The notes: a model not told the origin generated them from the sequence alone. Counted from the stretch's first letter, positions 1 to 9,385 are shown. The stretch: DNA of 64,000 nt from Lyngbya sp. PCC 8106 (GCF_000169095.1 NZ_AAVU01000017.1:78077-142076), one strand, 5' to 3'. Made by a program: numbers and translations.

Positions 1-19
1 TTAATGATTATCTAGAACG

Positions 20-835
20 ATGGAACCTTTACCGCTTAATGTCAAAATTCAAGGCGAAGGATTTCCTATTCTTTGTCTTCATGGTCATCCGGGTTCTCGT
101 CAATGTATGTCGGTTTTTACCGATTATTTATCCCGTCGGTTTCAAACCCTAACACCTGACTTACGCGGATATGGTCAAAGTCGAGTTTCTCAAAGCTTTC
201 AAATGCAAGATCATTTAATTGATTTAGAGAACTTACTCGATCAACTTAATATTCAGCATTGTCTCATTTTAGGATGGTCTTTAGGGGGAATACTCGCCCT
301 GGAACTGGCATTAAAATTTCCTCAACGAATTACAGGATTAATCCTGGTTGCAACAGCAGCTTATCCTCGCGGAAGCCATCCTCCGATCACGTTACTCGAT
401 AATATTTATACAGGTTTAGCCGGAATCATTAACTGGTTTATTCCCGGTTGGGATTGGAATATTAATACTTTTGGGAAGCGATCGCTGTTTAGATATCTGA
501 TTCAACAGCATACACCTACCGCCTACCAATATCTCGCTCGGGAAGCCGTACCCGCTTATCTCCAAACCTCACGTTATGCAACTCAAGCTTTAAATCAAAC
601 CCTCAGAGCTAGGTACAATCGTCAAGCCGATCTCGATCAGATCCAATGTCCCTGTTTGGTGTTAGCAGGTGAAGCGGATCGTCATATTACCGCCGAGTCG
701 AGCCAAGCCACCGCTCAACATCTCCAAAATGCTCAGTTTTATTGTTATCCTCAAACTGCTCATCTTTTTCCCTGGGAAATTCCGCAACAGGTTCAAGGCG
801 ATATTGAAAACTGGCTAAATACTGAAATTCTCTAG
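20..835 (+). CDS. alpha/beta-fold hydrolase
   Basis: A 271-residue single-domain alpha/beta hydrolase of the usual length. The oxyanion-side motif HGHPG lies at residues 21-25. The nucleophile elbow GWSLGG puts the catalytic Ser at 87. An Asp in AGEADRH (about 220) and a His in QTAHLFPWE (about 248) complete a Ser-Asp-His triad. There is no signal peptide, so it should be cytoplasmic. The fold covers esterases, haloperoxidase-like and C-C bond hydrolases, and nothing visible narrows the substrate. The gene stands alone, convergent with the DUF1816 gene. The start is the first ATG after the left edge; no strong ribosome site is visible. Confidence 0.88.
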   Translation: MEPLPLNVKIQGEGFPILCLHGHPGSRQCMSVFTDYLSRRFQTLTPDLRGYGQSRVSQSFQMQDHLIDLENLLDQLNIQHCLILGWSLGGILALELALKFPQRITGLILVATAAYPRGSHPPITLLDNIYTGLAGIINWFIPGWDWNINTFGKRSLFRYLIQQHTPTAYQYLAREAVPAYLQTSRYATQALNQTLRARYNRQADLDQIQCPCLVLAGEADRHITAESSQATAQHLQNAQFYCYPQTAHLFPWEIPQQVQGDIENWLNTEIL

Positions 836-876
836 CCAGTACCCTGTCTCTTGTTCTCTATTCCCCGTTCGCGATG

Positions 877-1161
877 CTAAGATTGAGGACTAAAAACAGG
901 AATAACCCGTTGATTGATTGTCGTTGTTTCGAGATCTTCAGCAACCGTTAGGCGAGACGGTTTATCACGTTTCACGAAAACTGTGTAGGTGTTCACGCCT
1001 TCACTTTCAATGTCTTCTACATAACCGACTTTCGCAAAATGGGCATCTTGGGCGGTCAAAAACGGGCCAAAGTAATAAGTACAATCTGGATCTGTCGTCA
1101 TGATTTTTACCCAAAATGCCAACCCAAAGAAATTGAGCAAGTTAATCAAAAGTTCTTTCAT
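877..1161 (-). CDS. DUF1816 domain protein
   Basis: A 94-residue protein of the cyanobacterial DUF1816 family, recognised from the N-terminal pattern (FWVKIMTTDPDCTYYFGPF) followed by a segment rich in acidic and aromatic residues (GYVEDIESEG). Members are often small stand-alone proteins or sit beside phycobilisome or stress genes; their biochemical role is not established. No signal peptide or membrane segment is evident. The gene is convergent with the hydrolase to its left and has no obvious operon partner. Confidence 0.8.
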   Translation of the reverse strand: MKELLINLLNFFGLAFWVKIMTTDPDCTYYFGPFLTAQDAHFAKVGYVEDIESEGVNTYTVFVKRDKPSRLTVAEDLETTTINQRVIPVFSPQS

Positions 1162-1464
1162 GTCTGTTTTCCGTTGATCAAATGTTAGAAATGTTTGTTT
1201 GCAACTCGATCAAATCTGTCAGCGAGCAGATAAAGTTGGTAATGATGTTCTCTCAAGTTTTACGAATCAGTCTTCACACTTTGTTACCAGTCTCGCATTT
1301 CTTTTTTCAATCATTTCGTTGGACTTGCGACCCGTTTACCTTTTCCCCACAGACACCCTTCTTCAGTGCCTCATAGAAGCCGATCTTACATCGTTACTTT
1401 ATCTTAATCTTCTACTCTCAGACAGAGTTTATTTATACGGTTTAACCAAAAAGGAGTTGGAGAA
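1162..1464. other. intergenic region between DUF1816 and rlmB
   Basis: About 300 bases lie upstream of the DUF1816 gene and downstream of rlmB (both minus strand). Short plus-strand reading frames here lack ribosome sites and recognisable protein features. I see no RNA gene or repeat. Confidence 0.5.
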
Positions 1465-2361
1465 TTATTGACCAGACCGACGCTGACGATAAATCTCATA
1501 GAGTGCCATTCCTGTCGCCACTGAAACGTTCAGGCTAGGGGTCTGTCCGACCAAAGGAATTGACACTAAAATATCACAACTCTGCTCAATTAACCGAGTT
1601 AAACCTTGACCTTCACTCCCCACAACTAAGACTACAGGGCCGCTAAACTTAACCGTGTACAAAGGTTGATCCGCCGTTGCAGATGTACCGTAAATCCAAA
1701 AACCAGCTTGTTTGAGTTCTTCGAGAGCGCGATTGAGATTGACAACGCGAGCAACGGGAAACGTTTCTAATGCACCTGCGGCTACTTTCATCACCGTTGA
1801 GGTAATGCCTACAGCCCGACGTTGAGGTAAAATTAGTCCAGAGACACCGATCGCTTCTGATGTGCGGATAATCGCACCTAAGTTATGGGGATCAGTTAAC
1901 CCTTCGGCCATCACGATTACAGGTTCAGAACTTGCCGCTTTAGCCAGATCAATTAACTCTGAGAGTTCCTTATACGCATAAGGTGAGACTTGAGCAACAA
2001 TACCTTGATGATTGGTTCCCGGTGCAATTTGATCGAGACGTTGATTGCTCACCCTATCAATGAGCGTACCATTTGCCTTGGCAGTAGACAAGCCTTTTTG
2101 AAACCGATTATCGGATTGGAGTTGGGGAACCATCCAAATGCGATTCAGCGATCGCTCATTTTCAAGCGCGGCTAGAACAGTATGACGACCATAAATTAAG
2201 TCAGTGTCTGTCTCCTCTTGGTTTGGGGAGTCGAACCCAGATTGAGGCGAAGGAATTTGAGGGGAGTGCGATCGCACTGGATTAATTTTCCGCTTTGGTC
2301 GATGGCGTTGACCCTGAGAGTTCGGTTGCGGACGTTGGGAATCTTTACTCATTTTTACCAT
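1465..2361 (-). CDS. rlmB: 23S rRNA (guanosine-2'-O-)-methyltransferase RlmB (SpoU/TrmH family)
   Basis: A SPOUT-class methyltransferase of 298 residues. A basic, Pro/Gln-rich N-terminal tail (about 55 residues) precedes the substrate-binding domain beginning at DLIYGRHTVLAALEN. The C-terminal knotted SAM domain carries the motifs EGLTDPHNLGAIIRTSEAIG, VVGSEGQGL and SLNVSVATGMALYE. RlmB methylates the ribose of G2251 of 23S rRNA; related paralogues act on tRNA, so the exact target is inferred from the domain layout. Two ATGs nine bases apart (2361 and 2352) are possible starts, with a G-rich ribosome site before them. It follows mrnC by 35 bases on the same strand, a common rRNA/tRNA-processing pair in cyanobacteria. 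Confidence 0.9.
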   Translation of the reverse strand: MVKMSKDSQRPQPNSQGQRHRPKRKINPVRSHSPQIPSPQSGFDSPNQEETDTDLIYGRHTVLAALENERSLNRIWMVPQLQSDNRFQKGLSTAKANGTLIDRVSNQRLDQIAPGTNHQGIVAQVSPYAYKELSELIDLAKAASSEPVIVMAEGLTDPHNLGAIIRTSEAIGVSGLILPQRRAVGITSTVMKVAAGALETFPVARVVNLNRALEELKQAGFWIYGTSATADQPLYTVKFSGPVVLVVGSEGQGLTRLIEQSCDILVSIPLVGQTPSLNVSVATGMALYEIYRQRRSGQ

Positions 2362-2396
2362 CCCCCTGTTCAGCTTCCACTGGATCTAATAATCGA

Positions 2397-2789
2397 TTAA
2401 CTTTCACTATTCAAGTCTAACTGTGCGAGTAATTGAGACAAACGTTCGGGATCAGTTAAGTAGAGATATCCCACTAAAGTCTCCAGACTGGTTGCGAGTT
2501 GATAGGTTTGCTGATCAATCCGTTTTGGGCCTTTAACCGCCGCATTTCGTCCCCGACGAACCACCTCTAATTCTGCTGTTGAGAGATAGGGTTCAAGCGA
2601 TCGCAAATGACGAGCTTGAGTCTCTGCTCTAACTTGAGAAACAACAAGCTGGTGATAAAGTTGCGATCGCTTCGGAGGTATGAGATAAAAGTGACGGATG
2701 TACAACTCATAAACCGCATCTCCCAGATAAGCCCAAGATGCCGGAGACAGTTGTTGAACTTGTTCAGGTTTGATCGGGGAATGATCCAT
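2397..2789 (-). CDS. mrnC: Mini-ribonuclease III
   Basis: A 130-residue RNase III catalytic domain without a dsRNA-binding domain, which defines Mini-III. Motifs seen: ASWAYLGDAVYELYIR (signature with the catalytic Asp), RRGRNAAVKGPKR and a C-terminal ETLVGYLYL helix with a conserved Glu. In Bacillus the enzyme matures 23S rRNA ends. Its position directly before rlmB fits a 23S rRNA maturation pair. The start is ATG; length and ends agree with the family. Confidence 0.9.
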   Translation of the reverse strand: MDHSPIKPEQVQQLSPASWAYLGDAVYELYIRHFYLIPPKRSQLYHQLVVSQVRAETQARHLRSLEPYLSTAELEVVRRGRNAAVKGPKRIDQQTYQLATSLETLVGYLYLTDPERLSQLLAQLDLNSES

Positions 2790-2881
2790 TAGCTCCCATA
2801 AAACATCAGCCAGACAGCAAGCTGGCCGATCTTTAAGTCTTTTGTTAGATATAGACAGCGCTCTCGGTTCACTATGAGGAT

Positions 2882-3229
2882 TTATTTATCTATATTCTCG
2901 ACCGCAGCTTCTACTGAAGACTGCAAGGAGAGAAACTTTTCCAAGCGAACTAGCTTGACGGTCTGGGTAACACGAGGGTTGGTTACAATCTGTAACGTTC
3001 CACCTTCGGTCTGAGCCTTCTTGACAAGCTGTACAAGTGCGCCTAGCCCAGAGCTATCTACAAAATCGATTTGAGACAAGTCCAATACGATGTTTGTCGG
3101 TCCACCTTCGATACACTTACTCACAACCTTTCGGAATGTTGCTTCCGAGAAAGCATCGAGTAGGCCCGTCAGACGGAACAACTGATATTTATCTTTGACA
3201 TCGCGATTGCCCCTTAGGCTTACGGTCAA
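2882..3229 (-). CDS. STAS-domain anti-sigma factor antagonist
   Basis: A 115-residue stand-alone STAS domain of SpoIIAA/RsbV type. The key segment IDFVDSSGLGALVQLVKKA contains the Asp-Ser-Ser-Gly motif in which the first Ser is normally phosphorylated by an RsbW-like kinase. In the partner-switching scheme the unphosphorylated form binds the anti-sigma kinase. No kinase or PP2C phosphatase lies next to it, so its partner must be elsewhere. It sits downstream of carA on the same strand, 130 bases away, probably with its own promoter. Confidence 0.88.
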   Translation of the reverse strand: MTVSLRGNRDVKDKYQLFRLTGLLDAFSEATFRKVVSKCIEGGPTNIVLDLSQIDFVDSSGLGALVQLVKKAQTEGGTLQIVTNPRVTQTVKLVRLEKFLSLQSSVEAAVENIDK

Positions 3230-3361
3230 GTTTAATTGCTCAGGAATAGCACCCTCCTAACTCAAGTAGTGCGTACATTGCCGATCCAGTATAGTTTATT
3301 TTTGTCAAATTGTCTAGCATTTTGCTGGACTCCATCTTCGTGTGCGCCCGTCCCGCCCAAG

Positions 3362-4513
3362 TTACTGACTTTTCGACTTTTCCATCTGTTGAACAAACTG
3401 TTCAAACAAATAATCTGCATCGTGAGGGCCAGGACTCGCTTCCGGGTGATATTGTACCGAGAAAAAGGGCAAATTCTTGTGCTTCAATCCCGCAACCGTG
3501 CGATCATTGAGATTAAGATGAGTAATTTCTACCCCATCGGCCAAACTATCCGGGTTAATCGCAAATCCGTGATTTTGGCTGGTAATCTCCACCTGTCGTT
3601 GTAAGCCTGCCGGCTGGTTTAACCCTCGATGACCGAACTTGAGCTTAAACGTTTCGGCTCCCATAGACAAGCCTAAAATTTGATGTCCCATACAGATCCC
3701 AAACACAGGCTTACTGGACTTGAGCAGTTCGCGAGTGGTCGCAATCCCCTCAGTCACCGTTGCCGGATCTCCGGGGCCATTAGAGAGAAAAATCCCATCT
3801 GGATTGTACTTGAGAATCTCCTCAGCGCTAGTATCAGCCGGAACCACAACCACCCGACATCCATAACTGGCTAAACGGCGCAAAATATTTCGTTTAATCC
3901 CAAAATCAATCGCTACCACCGTATAACGAGGTTCTACAGCCTCTCCGGAAGACAACGAAGGACTAAACTCCCAAATCCGATCCGTGGCTTGCGACCATTC
4001 ATACATGGTCTTAGTGGTTACTTCCTTGACCAAATTCAACCCCGCCATACTGGGAGCTTGTTCCACCTGACTTCGCAATTCAGCCGGATCAAGAATTTCG
4101 GTAGAAATCGCCCCATTCATCGCCCCAACCGTGCGAATTTTGCGGGTGAGAGCGCGAGTATCAATCCCATAAATCCCCGGAATCTGATGCTGTTTGAGGT
4201 AGTCAGACAAAGATTGAGTCGAACGCCAGTTACTCGGACGAGTACAAATATTACGAGCAATCGCCCCCCGAACTTGAGGACGCTGGGATTCTTCATCTTC
4301 GGGATTCACCCCTGTATTTCCCAACTCCGGATAAGTAAACGTAACGATTTGTCCTAAATAACTCGGATCAGTCAAGACTTCCTGATACCCAGTCATCCCG
4401 GTATTAAACACAACTTCTCCGACCACAGTTCCAGACGCACCAAAAGACCAACCTCGAAAAGTGGTCCCATCAGCAAGAACGAGTAGGGCGGGTTGAGCAG
4501 AAACAAGCGACAT
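3362..4513 (-). CDS. carA: carbamoyl-phosphate synthase small (glutaminase) subunit
   Basis: A 383-residue protein of family-typical length. The N-terminal CPSase small-chain domain begins at residue 8 (ALLVLADGTTFRGWSFGA) and includes the GMTGYQEVLTDPSY motif. The C-terminal class I glutamine amidotransferase has the nucleophile Cys in FGICMGHQILG, plus FLSNGPGDP and the His-Glu pair in QYHPEASPGP. It hydrolyses glutamine and passes ammonia to CarB for carbamoyl phosphate in arginine and pyrimidine synthesis. carB is not nearby, which is usual in cyanobacteria. Confidence 0.97.
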   Translation of the reverse strand: MSLVSAQPALLVLADGTTFRGWSFGASGTVVGEVVFNTGMTGYQEVLTDPSYLGQIVTFTYPELGNTGVNPEDEESQRPQVRGAIARNICTRPSNWRSTQSLSDYLKQHQIPGIYGIDTRALTRKIRTVGAMNGAISTEILDPAELRSQVEQAPSMAGLNLVKEVTTKTMYEWSQATDRIWEFSPSLSSGEAVEPRYTVVAIDFGIKRNILRRLASYGCRVVVVPADTSAEEILKYNPDGIFLSNGPGDPATVTEGIATTRELLKSSKPVFGICMGHQILGLSMGAETFKLKFGHRGLNQPAGLQRQVEITSQNHGFAINPDSLADGVEITHLNLNDRTVAGLKHKNLPFFSVQYHPEASPGPHDADYLFEQFVQQMEKSKSQ

Positions 4514-4856
4514 GGACTTTTCGACCTACAACTGAAGTGATCATTGTTGATTATCCCAAACCTTGTAGCGCAGAAATGTGTTCTTACAGATAGTTTGTCA
4601 TTTTTACCTCACCTCAGCTTCATTCTGACTCCGATCTGATCACCAGAAGTTCTGATCTTCTCAAGTCACGCCATACCAACGACTCAACCCTGTTGATAAA
4701 ATAGAGATGAACCCTTAATTGGGGGTCTTATGATCGGCTTACGGGTTATTCTCTCATCGCTACATTCGCCGAATCAGCTCCTAACGCCCTTTATCCTTTC
4801 TTCAGAATTTCACAATTTTAGTTTTGTAGTGTTCAAAAACAGTTGAGGTCGGCATC
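4514..4856. other. intergenic region, divergent carA / retropepsin gene
   Basis: This stretch of about 340 bases lies between divergently transcribed genes and must hold both promoters. A short A/T-rich stretch around 4700-4715 resembles a -10 region, but I cannot assign it with confidence. No RNA gene or repeat is seen. Confidence 0.4.
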
Positions 4857-5480
4857 ATGAATGAAAACTTAACATTATCAATTTATAACCTTCAAGTCCT
4901 CCAGACTGATCAACCCTTTAAACCGATCCAGTGGCTAATGATCTTGGCCTTGATGAGCGGATTTCTCGTCGTCCCTGGAGTCCGGGCGATCGCTCAAGAA
5001 CTTCCGGGCTGTTTTCTGAAAAATAAAGCGGGAAACTATGTTCGTCTGAATAATATCTGCATTTTTCCAGACTCCACGTTTGATCCGACTTCGACTGCGA
5101 GTGCTACACCCGGAGTCTACAGCGCCCAAATCATCCGTCGTCAAGGGGGAATTCCCGTGATTGAAGTCATTTTTAATCAAAATCAAACCTTTGAGATGTT
5201 AGTCGATACAGGTGCGAGTGGGACGGCGATCACCCCGGTTATGGCTGAACTTCTTGGAGTGATTCCCACCGCCAAAGCCAGAGCAGATACACCCAGTCAG
5301 AGAAATGCTGAATTTGAGATTGGTTTAGTCGAGTCTGTTAGCGTTGGTGGGGCAACAATGTCCAATCTTCCCGTAGCGATCGCCCCGGCTTTGGGTCTGG
5401 GACTTCTTGGCCAGGATTTCTTTGGCCGCTACGATGTCACAATTAAAGAAGATGTGATCGAATTTAGGGAACGCAGTTGA
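4857..5480 (+). CDS. secreted or membrane-anchored retropepsin-like aspartic protease
   Basis: A 207-residue protein. A hydrophobic segment at about 25-46 (LMILALMSGFLVVPGVRAIA) looks like a signal peptide or anchor after a long N-terminal tail. The remainder is a single retropepsin-like domain: FEMLVDTGASGTAIT carries the catalytic Asp-Thr-Gly, and GLLGQDFFGRYDVTI is the conserved C-terminal segment of clan AA bacterial proteases (TIGR02281-like). Such enzymes act as dimers. The substrate is unknown. It is 54 bases upstream of the next plus-strand gene and may be cotranscribed with it. Confidence 0.82.
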   Translation: MNENLTLSIYNLQVLQTDQPFKPIQWLMILALMSGFLVVPGVRAIAQELPGCFLKNKAGNYVRLNNICIFPDSTFDPTSTASATPGVYSAQIIRRQGGIPVIEVIFNQNQTFEMLVDTGASGTAITPVMAELLGVIPTAKARADTPSQRNAEFEIGLVESVSVGGATMSNLPVAIAPALGLGLLGQDFFGRYDVTIKEDVIEFRERS

Positions 5481-5534
5481 ACGTTGCTATCATCTAAAAG
5501 ATAAGTCAGCTTTGCAATGAATTGGGGTTCGTGA

Positions 5535-6146
5535 ATGCTTACAGAAATTGTTCGTCCACTGGTTCGCACACAGATTCGTCTGTTAGCCAACTCCAACAGC
5601 ACTCGCCAAACTCTCGTTCAAACCATTAGCCGATGGTTGGGTTATTTGGGTGTAGAAGCACAGGTCAATCAACTTGAGAGCAATTGCGATCAAATTCAGG
5701 TGACTTTACAAGTCAAAAAACCGCAAACTTGCGATTCGACAGACTGGCAAAAGATTATTGATAATATTGGCAATGAGGCGAATATTCCCTCGACCCCTTC
5801 CAGCAATGGCTTAACTTACGATCAAATTTCGCCTAAACAACAGGTCAAATTACAACGTTTGTTGGCTTATATGATTCAAGTCGAGCAACCTGAGTCTGAA
5901 ACGGATTGGGATCGCGTGTTACCCATTATTGAAAATCTAGAGTTAGAGCCTGAGTTAGTTGCGGGAATTCGATCGGCTTTAAGAATTCCTCAATCTTTGG
6001 ATCTTTTAGTTGAGGGATTAGAGCCTGATGTCGCCGCGATCGCACTTGAAAAAGCTGTGGCTATTGCGTTATTGGATCGTCGAGTCAATTCTGAAGAAGA
6101 TCGGGCTTTAAGTCTTTTATTAGAAGCAATGAAGCGTTCTGTCTAA
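5535..6146 (+). CDS. conserved cyanobacterial protein of unknown function
   Basis: A 203-residue soluble protein I do not recognise as a named family. The N-terminal third (about 1-70) is a compact alpha/beta stretch, followed by a linker and a helical C-terminal half (about 100-203) rich in Glu and Leu. Its ending resembles TerB-like or tellurite-resistance helical bundles (AIALEKAVAIALLDRRVNSEEDRALSLLLEA split over two helices), but this is only an impression. It probably forms a transcription unit with the preceding protease. Confidence 0.7.
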   Translation: MLTEIVRPLVRTQIRLLANSNSTRQTLVQTISRWLGYLGVEAQVNQLESNCDQIQVTLQVKKPQTCDSTDWQKIIDNIGNEANIPSTPSSNGLTYDQISPKQQVKLQRLLAYMIQVEQPESETDWDRVLPIIENLELEPELVAGIRSALRIPQSLDLLVEGLEPDVAAIALEKAVAIALLDRRVNSEEDRALSLLLEAMKRSV

Positions 6147-6273
6147 GTCGGTTATATTGAGGGTATAAATAAATAGTTAATCATAACTCTCTTTTGCATA
6201 AGTTTTGCGAGCAGAGGTTAATAGTGTCCTGTCGAGACTGTGATCACCACCCGAAATTAAACCCTGAAATACA

Positions 6274-6789
6274 ATGATTTCTGACACCCCCAACTCATCA
6301 GAATCCAACTCGGAAGAACAGGAAGACATAAAGCGCGATCTTCTCAGAGGTCGAGAATTTACACTGGCTGATGTCATTAGACAAGAAGGAGGTTCTTTTA
6401 TGAAAGGAGAATCTCCAGTTCCCAAACTTGTGCAAGTCAAAACTGAAATCAATAATTTTATTAACTCTAATTTGTCTGATAATTCCGGGGCATTACAGGC
6501 GATTCTGTATCGTTGGGTTGATCAAGATATAGTCCGAGTTAGTCAACATCTAGATCATCCATTGCAGGCTTTGTTGGGGCTACTAGAATCAATCGTAGAG
6601 AATCCCCCTATCCTTTATGAGCTAGTCCGTCAGGTCGATATGAAATGGGGACATATGAATGATGAACGGCCTCACTTTCAGCGTCCTGGACAGTTGCCTC
6701 ACCCCAATGATGAATACACTCACGAGTCAGTTGATCAGCAGCTTTGTGAACTGATTTGTTGCCTCAAATCTGAGCTTGAACCAAAATAA
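6274..6789 (+). CDS. hypothetical protein
   Basis: A 171-residue acidic, soluble protein with no family I recognise. The first 25 residues are Ser/Glu-rich and probably disordered. A segment FTLADVIRQEGGSFMKGES is followed by helices of mixed charge and a His/Pro-rich stretch near 135-150. No membrane segment or signal is seen. The ATG at 6274 has no strong ribosome site; an internal ATG preceded by AAGGAGG (near 6388-6394) encodes a Met at about residue 43 and may be the real or an alternative start. Confidence 0.55.
   Translation: MISDTPNSSESNSEEQEDIKRDLLRGREFTLADVIRQEGGSFMKGESPVPKLVQVKTEINNFINSNLSDNSGALQAILYRWVDQDIVRVSQHLDHPLQALLGLLESIVENPPILYELVRQVDMKWGHMNDERPHFQRPGQLPHPNDEYTHESVDQQLCELICCLKSELEPK
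6383..6402 (+). promoter_or_regulatory. strong internal ribosome-binding site
   Basis: The sequence AAGGAGG lies about 8 bases before an in-frame ATG at about 6400 inside the 171-residue hypothetical gene. It is far better than anything before the annotated start, so translation may begin here and give a protein of about 129 residues beginning MKGES. Confidence 0.5.
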
Positions 6790-7231
6790 CAGAACGTCGC
6801 CAGAGTGACCCATATCAAACTGCTGACTATGATTGACCCCAAATGAAGATTGAGCATCAAATTGTTCAGGACTTAACTAAATTCTAAATGTAGAATTCTG
6901 AGTTCTAAAGCGCGAGATTGATTGAGGCGAGTACAAAGACCTCTATTTTTTATTAATTATCCAATGTTCAGAATTGATAATTGATTACTCATAATTCGTT
7001 GAATTTCCCTCAGACTTTCAGGTGATCAATTTATAATTTATAATTCTGCTGATCAGCAAAACACAGGCTGAATTGAGCGACAAAGAAAAAGTTTAACATT
7101 TTGTTAACGACTGACTTCCCTCGCAGTGCTAAACTTCTCATCATTACCAGAACGCTGGACTTTCCGCACTAGATATCTGCAATTGCAGTAATTAATTATA
7201 CTGATTGGACAACCTCCTTACACATAAGACT
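6790..7231. other. long leader region of ppk1
   Basis: About 440 bases without a gene. The region is AT-rich with several AATTATAA-like stretches (6955-7045). Its last 150 bases hold the Pho-box-like repeat described separately. No RNA gene is recognised. Confidence 0.5.
7092..7121 (+). promoter_or_regulatory. candidate Pho box upstream of ppk1
   Basis: TTTAACAT, GTTAACGA and ACTTCCCT follow one another with exact 3-base spacers. Two copies of TTAAC are therefore 11 bases apart, the periodicity of cyanobacterial SphR/PhoB boxes. The third repeat is poor. The site lies about 110 bases before the ppk1 ATG. Confidence 0.45.
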
Positions 7232-9385
7232 ATGGCAAAAACCGAAAAAACCGAAACCAAAGCATCTGACAACATTAATTTAGGCGATCCCAAATACTAC
7301 TTTAATCGAGAATTAAGTTGGCTAGAGTTTAACCGTCGAGTCTTAGCAGAAGCCCTAGACTCACGCACCCCTCTGATTGAACGTCTAAAATTCTTAGCCA
7401 TTTATAGCTCTAACCTCGATGAATTCTTCATGGTACGAGTCGCAGGTTTGAAGCGGCAAAAAGAAGCTCAAGTTAATAAGTTAACCCCCGACGGTCGTAC
7501 ACCGCAACAGCAGCTCAACGAAATTCATCAAAAGCTGCTCCCAATGGTATCTGAACAACACAAATATTTTGAGAAAACCCTCAAACCGGAATTAGTTAAG
7601 TTTGGTGTTCATATCCTTAACTATATTGATCTCAACCAAGAACAACGAACCTACCTACAACGCTATTTCGAGGAACAAATTTTTCCGGTTCTCACCCCGT
7701 TAGCCATTGATCGCAGTCATCCTTTCCCCTACATCTCCAACCTCAGTCTCAACTTAGCGGTTGTCCTCAAAAACCCAGAAACCAAAGAAGACTTACTCGC
7801 TCGCGTCAAAGTCCCCAAACTGCTCCCCCGGTTTGTTCCCCTTCCCGAAAACCTCCGCATCCAGAAAAACGAACAGCCCAGTGTTTGGACAGGAGTTCCT
7901 CTCGAACAAGTGATCGCCCATAACCTCGAATCTTTATTTCCGGGAATGGATATCCTAGAATATCATCCCTTCCGCATTACCCGTGATGCTGACTTATCGG
8001 TTCAGGAAGATGAAGGGGATGACTTACTTTTAGTGATTGAGCAAGAACTCCGCAAGCGTCGGGTCGGCGGTTCAGTTGTCCGTATGGAAATTAACCCCAC
8101 CATGCCTTCCTCAATTAAAGAAATGCTCTATGAGGAGATGGAGTTAGAATCTGAAGATATTTACACCGTTGAGGGAGTATTGGGGTTAAAGGATCTGATG
8201 TCATTTATGGCGCTCCCTTTACCCGAATTAAAAGACAAATCTTGGCATTCAGTTTCACCTCGGTGGGTGCAACAAAGTGAAGATGTTTTTGATTCCTCTA
8301 ATAATGGCGAAGCGGCGAAAGATATTTTTTCCACCATTCGCGCCAAAGATGTGTTTGTACATCATCCCTACCAATCTTTTTCCGGCACCGTTCAACGTTT
8401 CATCGAACAAGCTGCTTATGATCCCGACGTACTGGCGATCAAAATGACGCTGTACCGCACTTCTGGAGATTCCCCGATTGTTAACGCTTTGATTACAGCC
8501 GCTGAAAATGGCAAACAAGTCGCCGCATTAGTCGAACTCAAAGCCCGCTTTGACGAGGAAAATAATATTCAATGGGCGCGTAAGCTTGAAAGTAGTGGCG
8601 TTCACGTGGTTTATGGGGTTGTGGGACTCAAAACCCATACAAAAGTGGTGATGGTGGTTCGTCAAGAAGAAGGTAAAATTCGCCGCTATGTTCACATTGG
8701 CACGGGCAACTATAACCCCAAAACCGCAAAACTTTATACGGATATTGGTATTTTCACTTGTCGTCAAGATGTAGGGGCGGATCTCACGGATTTATTTAAT
8801 TTCCTCACCGGACATTCTCGCCAACAATCTTACCGAAAACTATTGATTGCTCCGGTGAATATGCGGGATCGCTTTTTGACGTTTATTCGTCGGGAAATCG
8901 AACAGGCAAAACGTGGAGAAACAGGGCGTATTGTCGCGAAGATGAATTCTTTAGTCGATTCGACGATTATTTCGACTTTATACGAAGCTTCTCGCGCTGG
9001 GGTGACAATTGATTTAATTGTTCGGGGAATCTGCTGTATACGTCCAGGTTTGAAGGGAATTAGTGACAATATCAAGGTGATTAGTATTGTCGGACGTTTC
9101 CTCGAACATTCTCGGATTTTCTACTTTTATAATGGGGGTCAAGAGGAGGTGTATATTGGATCAGCGGATTGGATGCCTCGCAATTTAGATCGACGGGTAG
9201 AAGCGGTGACTCCTGTAGAAGATCCAGAAATCGCTAAAGATTTACAAGAAATCTTGGGAACTCTGCTTTGTGATAACCGTCAAGCTTGGGATTTGCAATC
9301 AGATGGTGAATATGTTCGCCGTCATTCATCGGATAAAGAGTTGAGCGCTCACCAAATTCTGATGGAAACCGCGATTAAGAGTTAA
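7232..9385 (+). CDS. ppk1: polyphosphate kinase 1
   Basis: About 717 residues with the full PPK1 architecture: N-terminal domain beginning FNRELSWLEFNRRVL, head domain with LDEFFMVRVAGL, and two C-terminal phospholipase-D-like domains. The autophosphorylated His is in RRYVHIGTGNYN (about 487) and the second conserved His in FLEHSRIFYFYNGG (about 625). It polymerises the ATP gamma-phosphate into polyphosphate, reversibly. I chose the ATG at 7232 (MAKTEKTE) because the nine extra codons from a TTG at 7205 match nothing in the family. The candidate Pho box upstream suggests phosphate-starvation control. Confidence 0.97.
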   Translation: MAKTEKTETKASDNINLGDPKYYFNRELSWLEFNRRVLAEALDSRTPLIERLKFLAIYSSNLDEFFMVRVAGLKRQKEAQVNKLTPDGRTPQQQLNEIHQKLLPMVSEQHKYFEKTLKPELVKFGVHILNYIDLNQEQRTYLQRYFEEQIFPVLTPLAIDRSHPFPYISNLSLNLAVVLKNPETKEDLLARVKVPKLLPRFVPLPENLRIQKNEQPSVWTGVPLEQVIAHNLESLFPGMDILEYHPFRITRDADLSVQEDEGDDLLLVIEQELRKRRVGGSVVRMEINPTMPSSIKEMLYEEMELESEDIYTVEGVLGLKDLMSFMALPLPELKDKSWHSVSPRWVQQSEDVFDSSNNGEAAKDIFSTIRAKDVFVHHPYQSFSGTVQRFIEQAAYDPDVLAIKMTLYRTSGDSPIVNALITAAENGKQVAALVELKARFDEENNIQWARKLESSGVHVVYGVVGLKTHTKVVMVVRQEEGKIRRYVHIGTGNYNPKTAKLYTDIGIFTCRQDVGADLTDLFNFLTGHSRQQSYRKLLIAPVNMRDRFLTFIRREIEQAKRGETGRIVAKMNSLVDSTIISTLYEASRAGVTIDLIVRGICCIRPGLKGISDNIKVISIVGRFLEHSRIFYFYNGGQEEVYIGSADWMPRNLDRRVEAVTPVEDPEIAKDLQEILGTLLCDNRQAWDLQSDGEYVRRHSSDKELSAHQILMETAIKS

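Noticed and set aside
1199..1471. 90-codon plus-strand frame between DUF1816 and rlmB
   Set aside because: No ribosome site, composition unlike a protein, and it overlaps the end of rlmB on the other strand.
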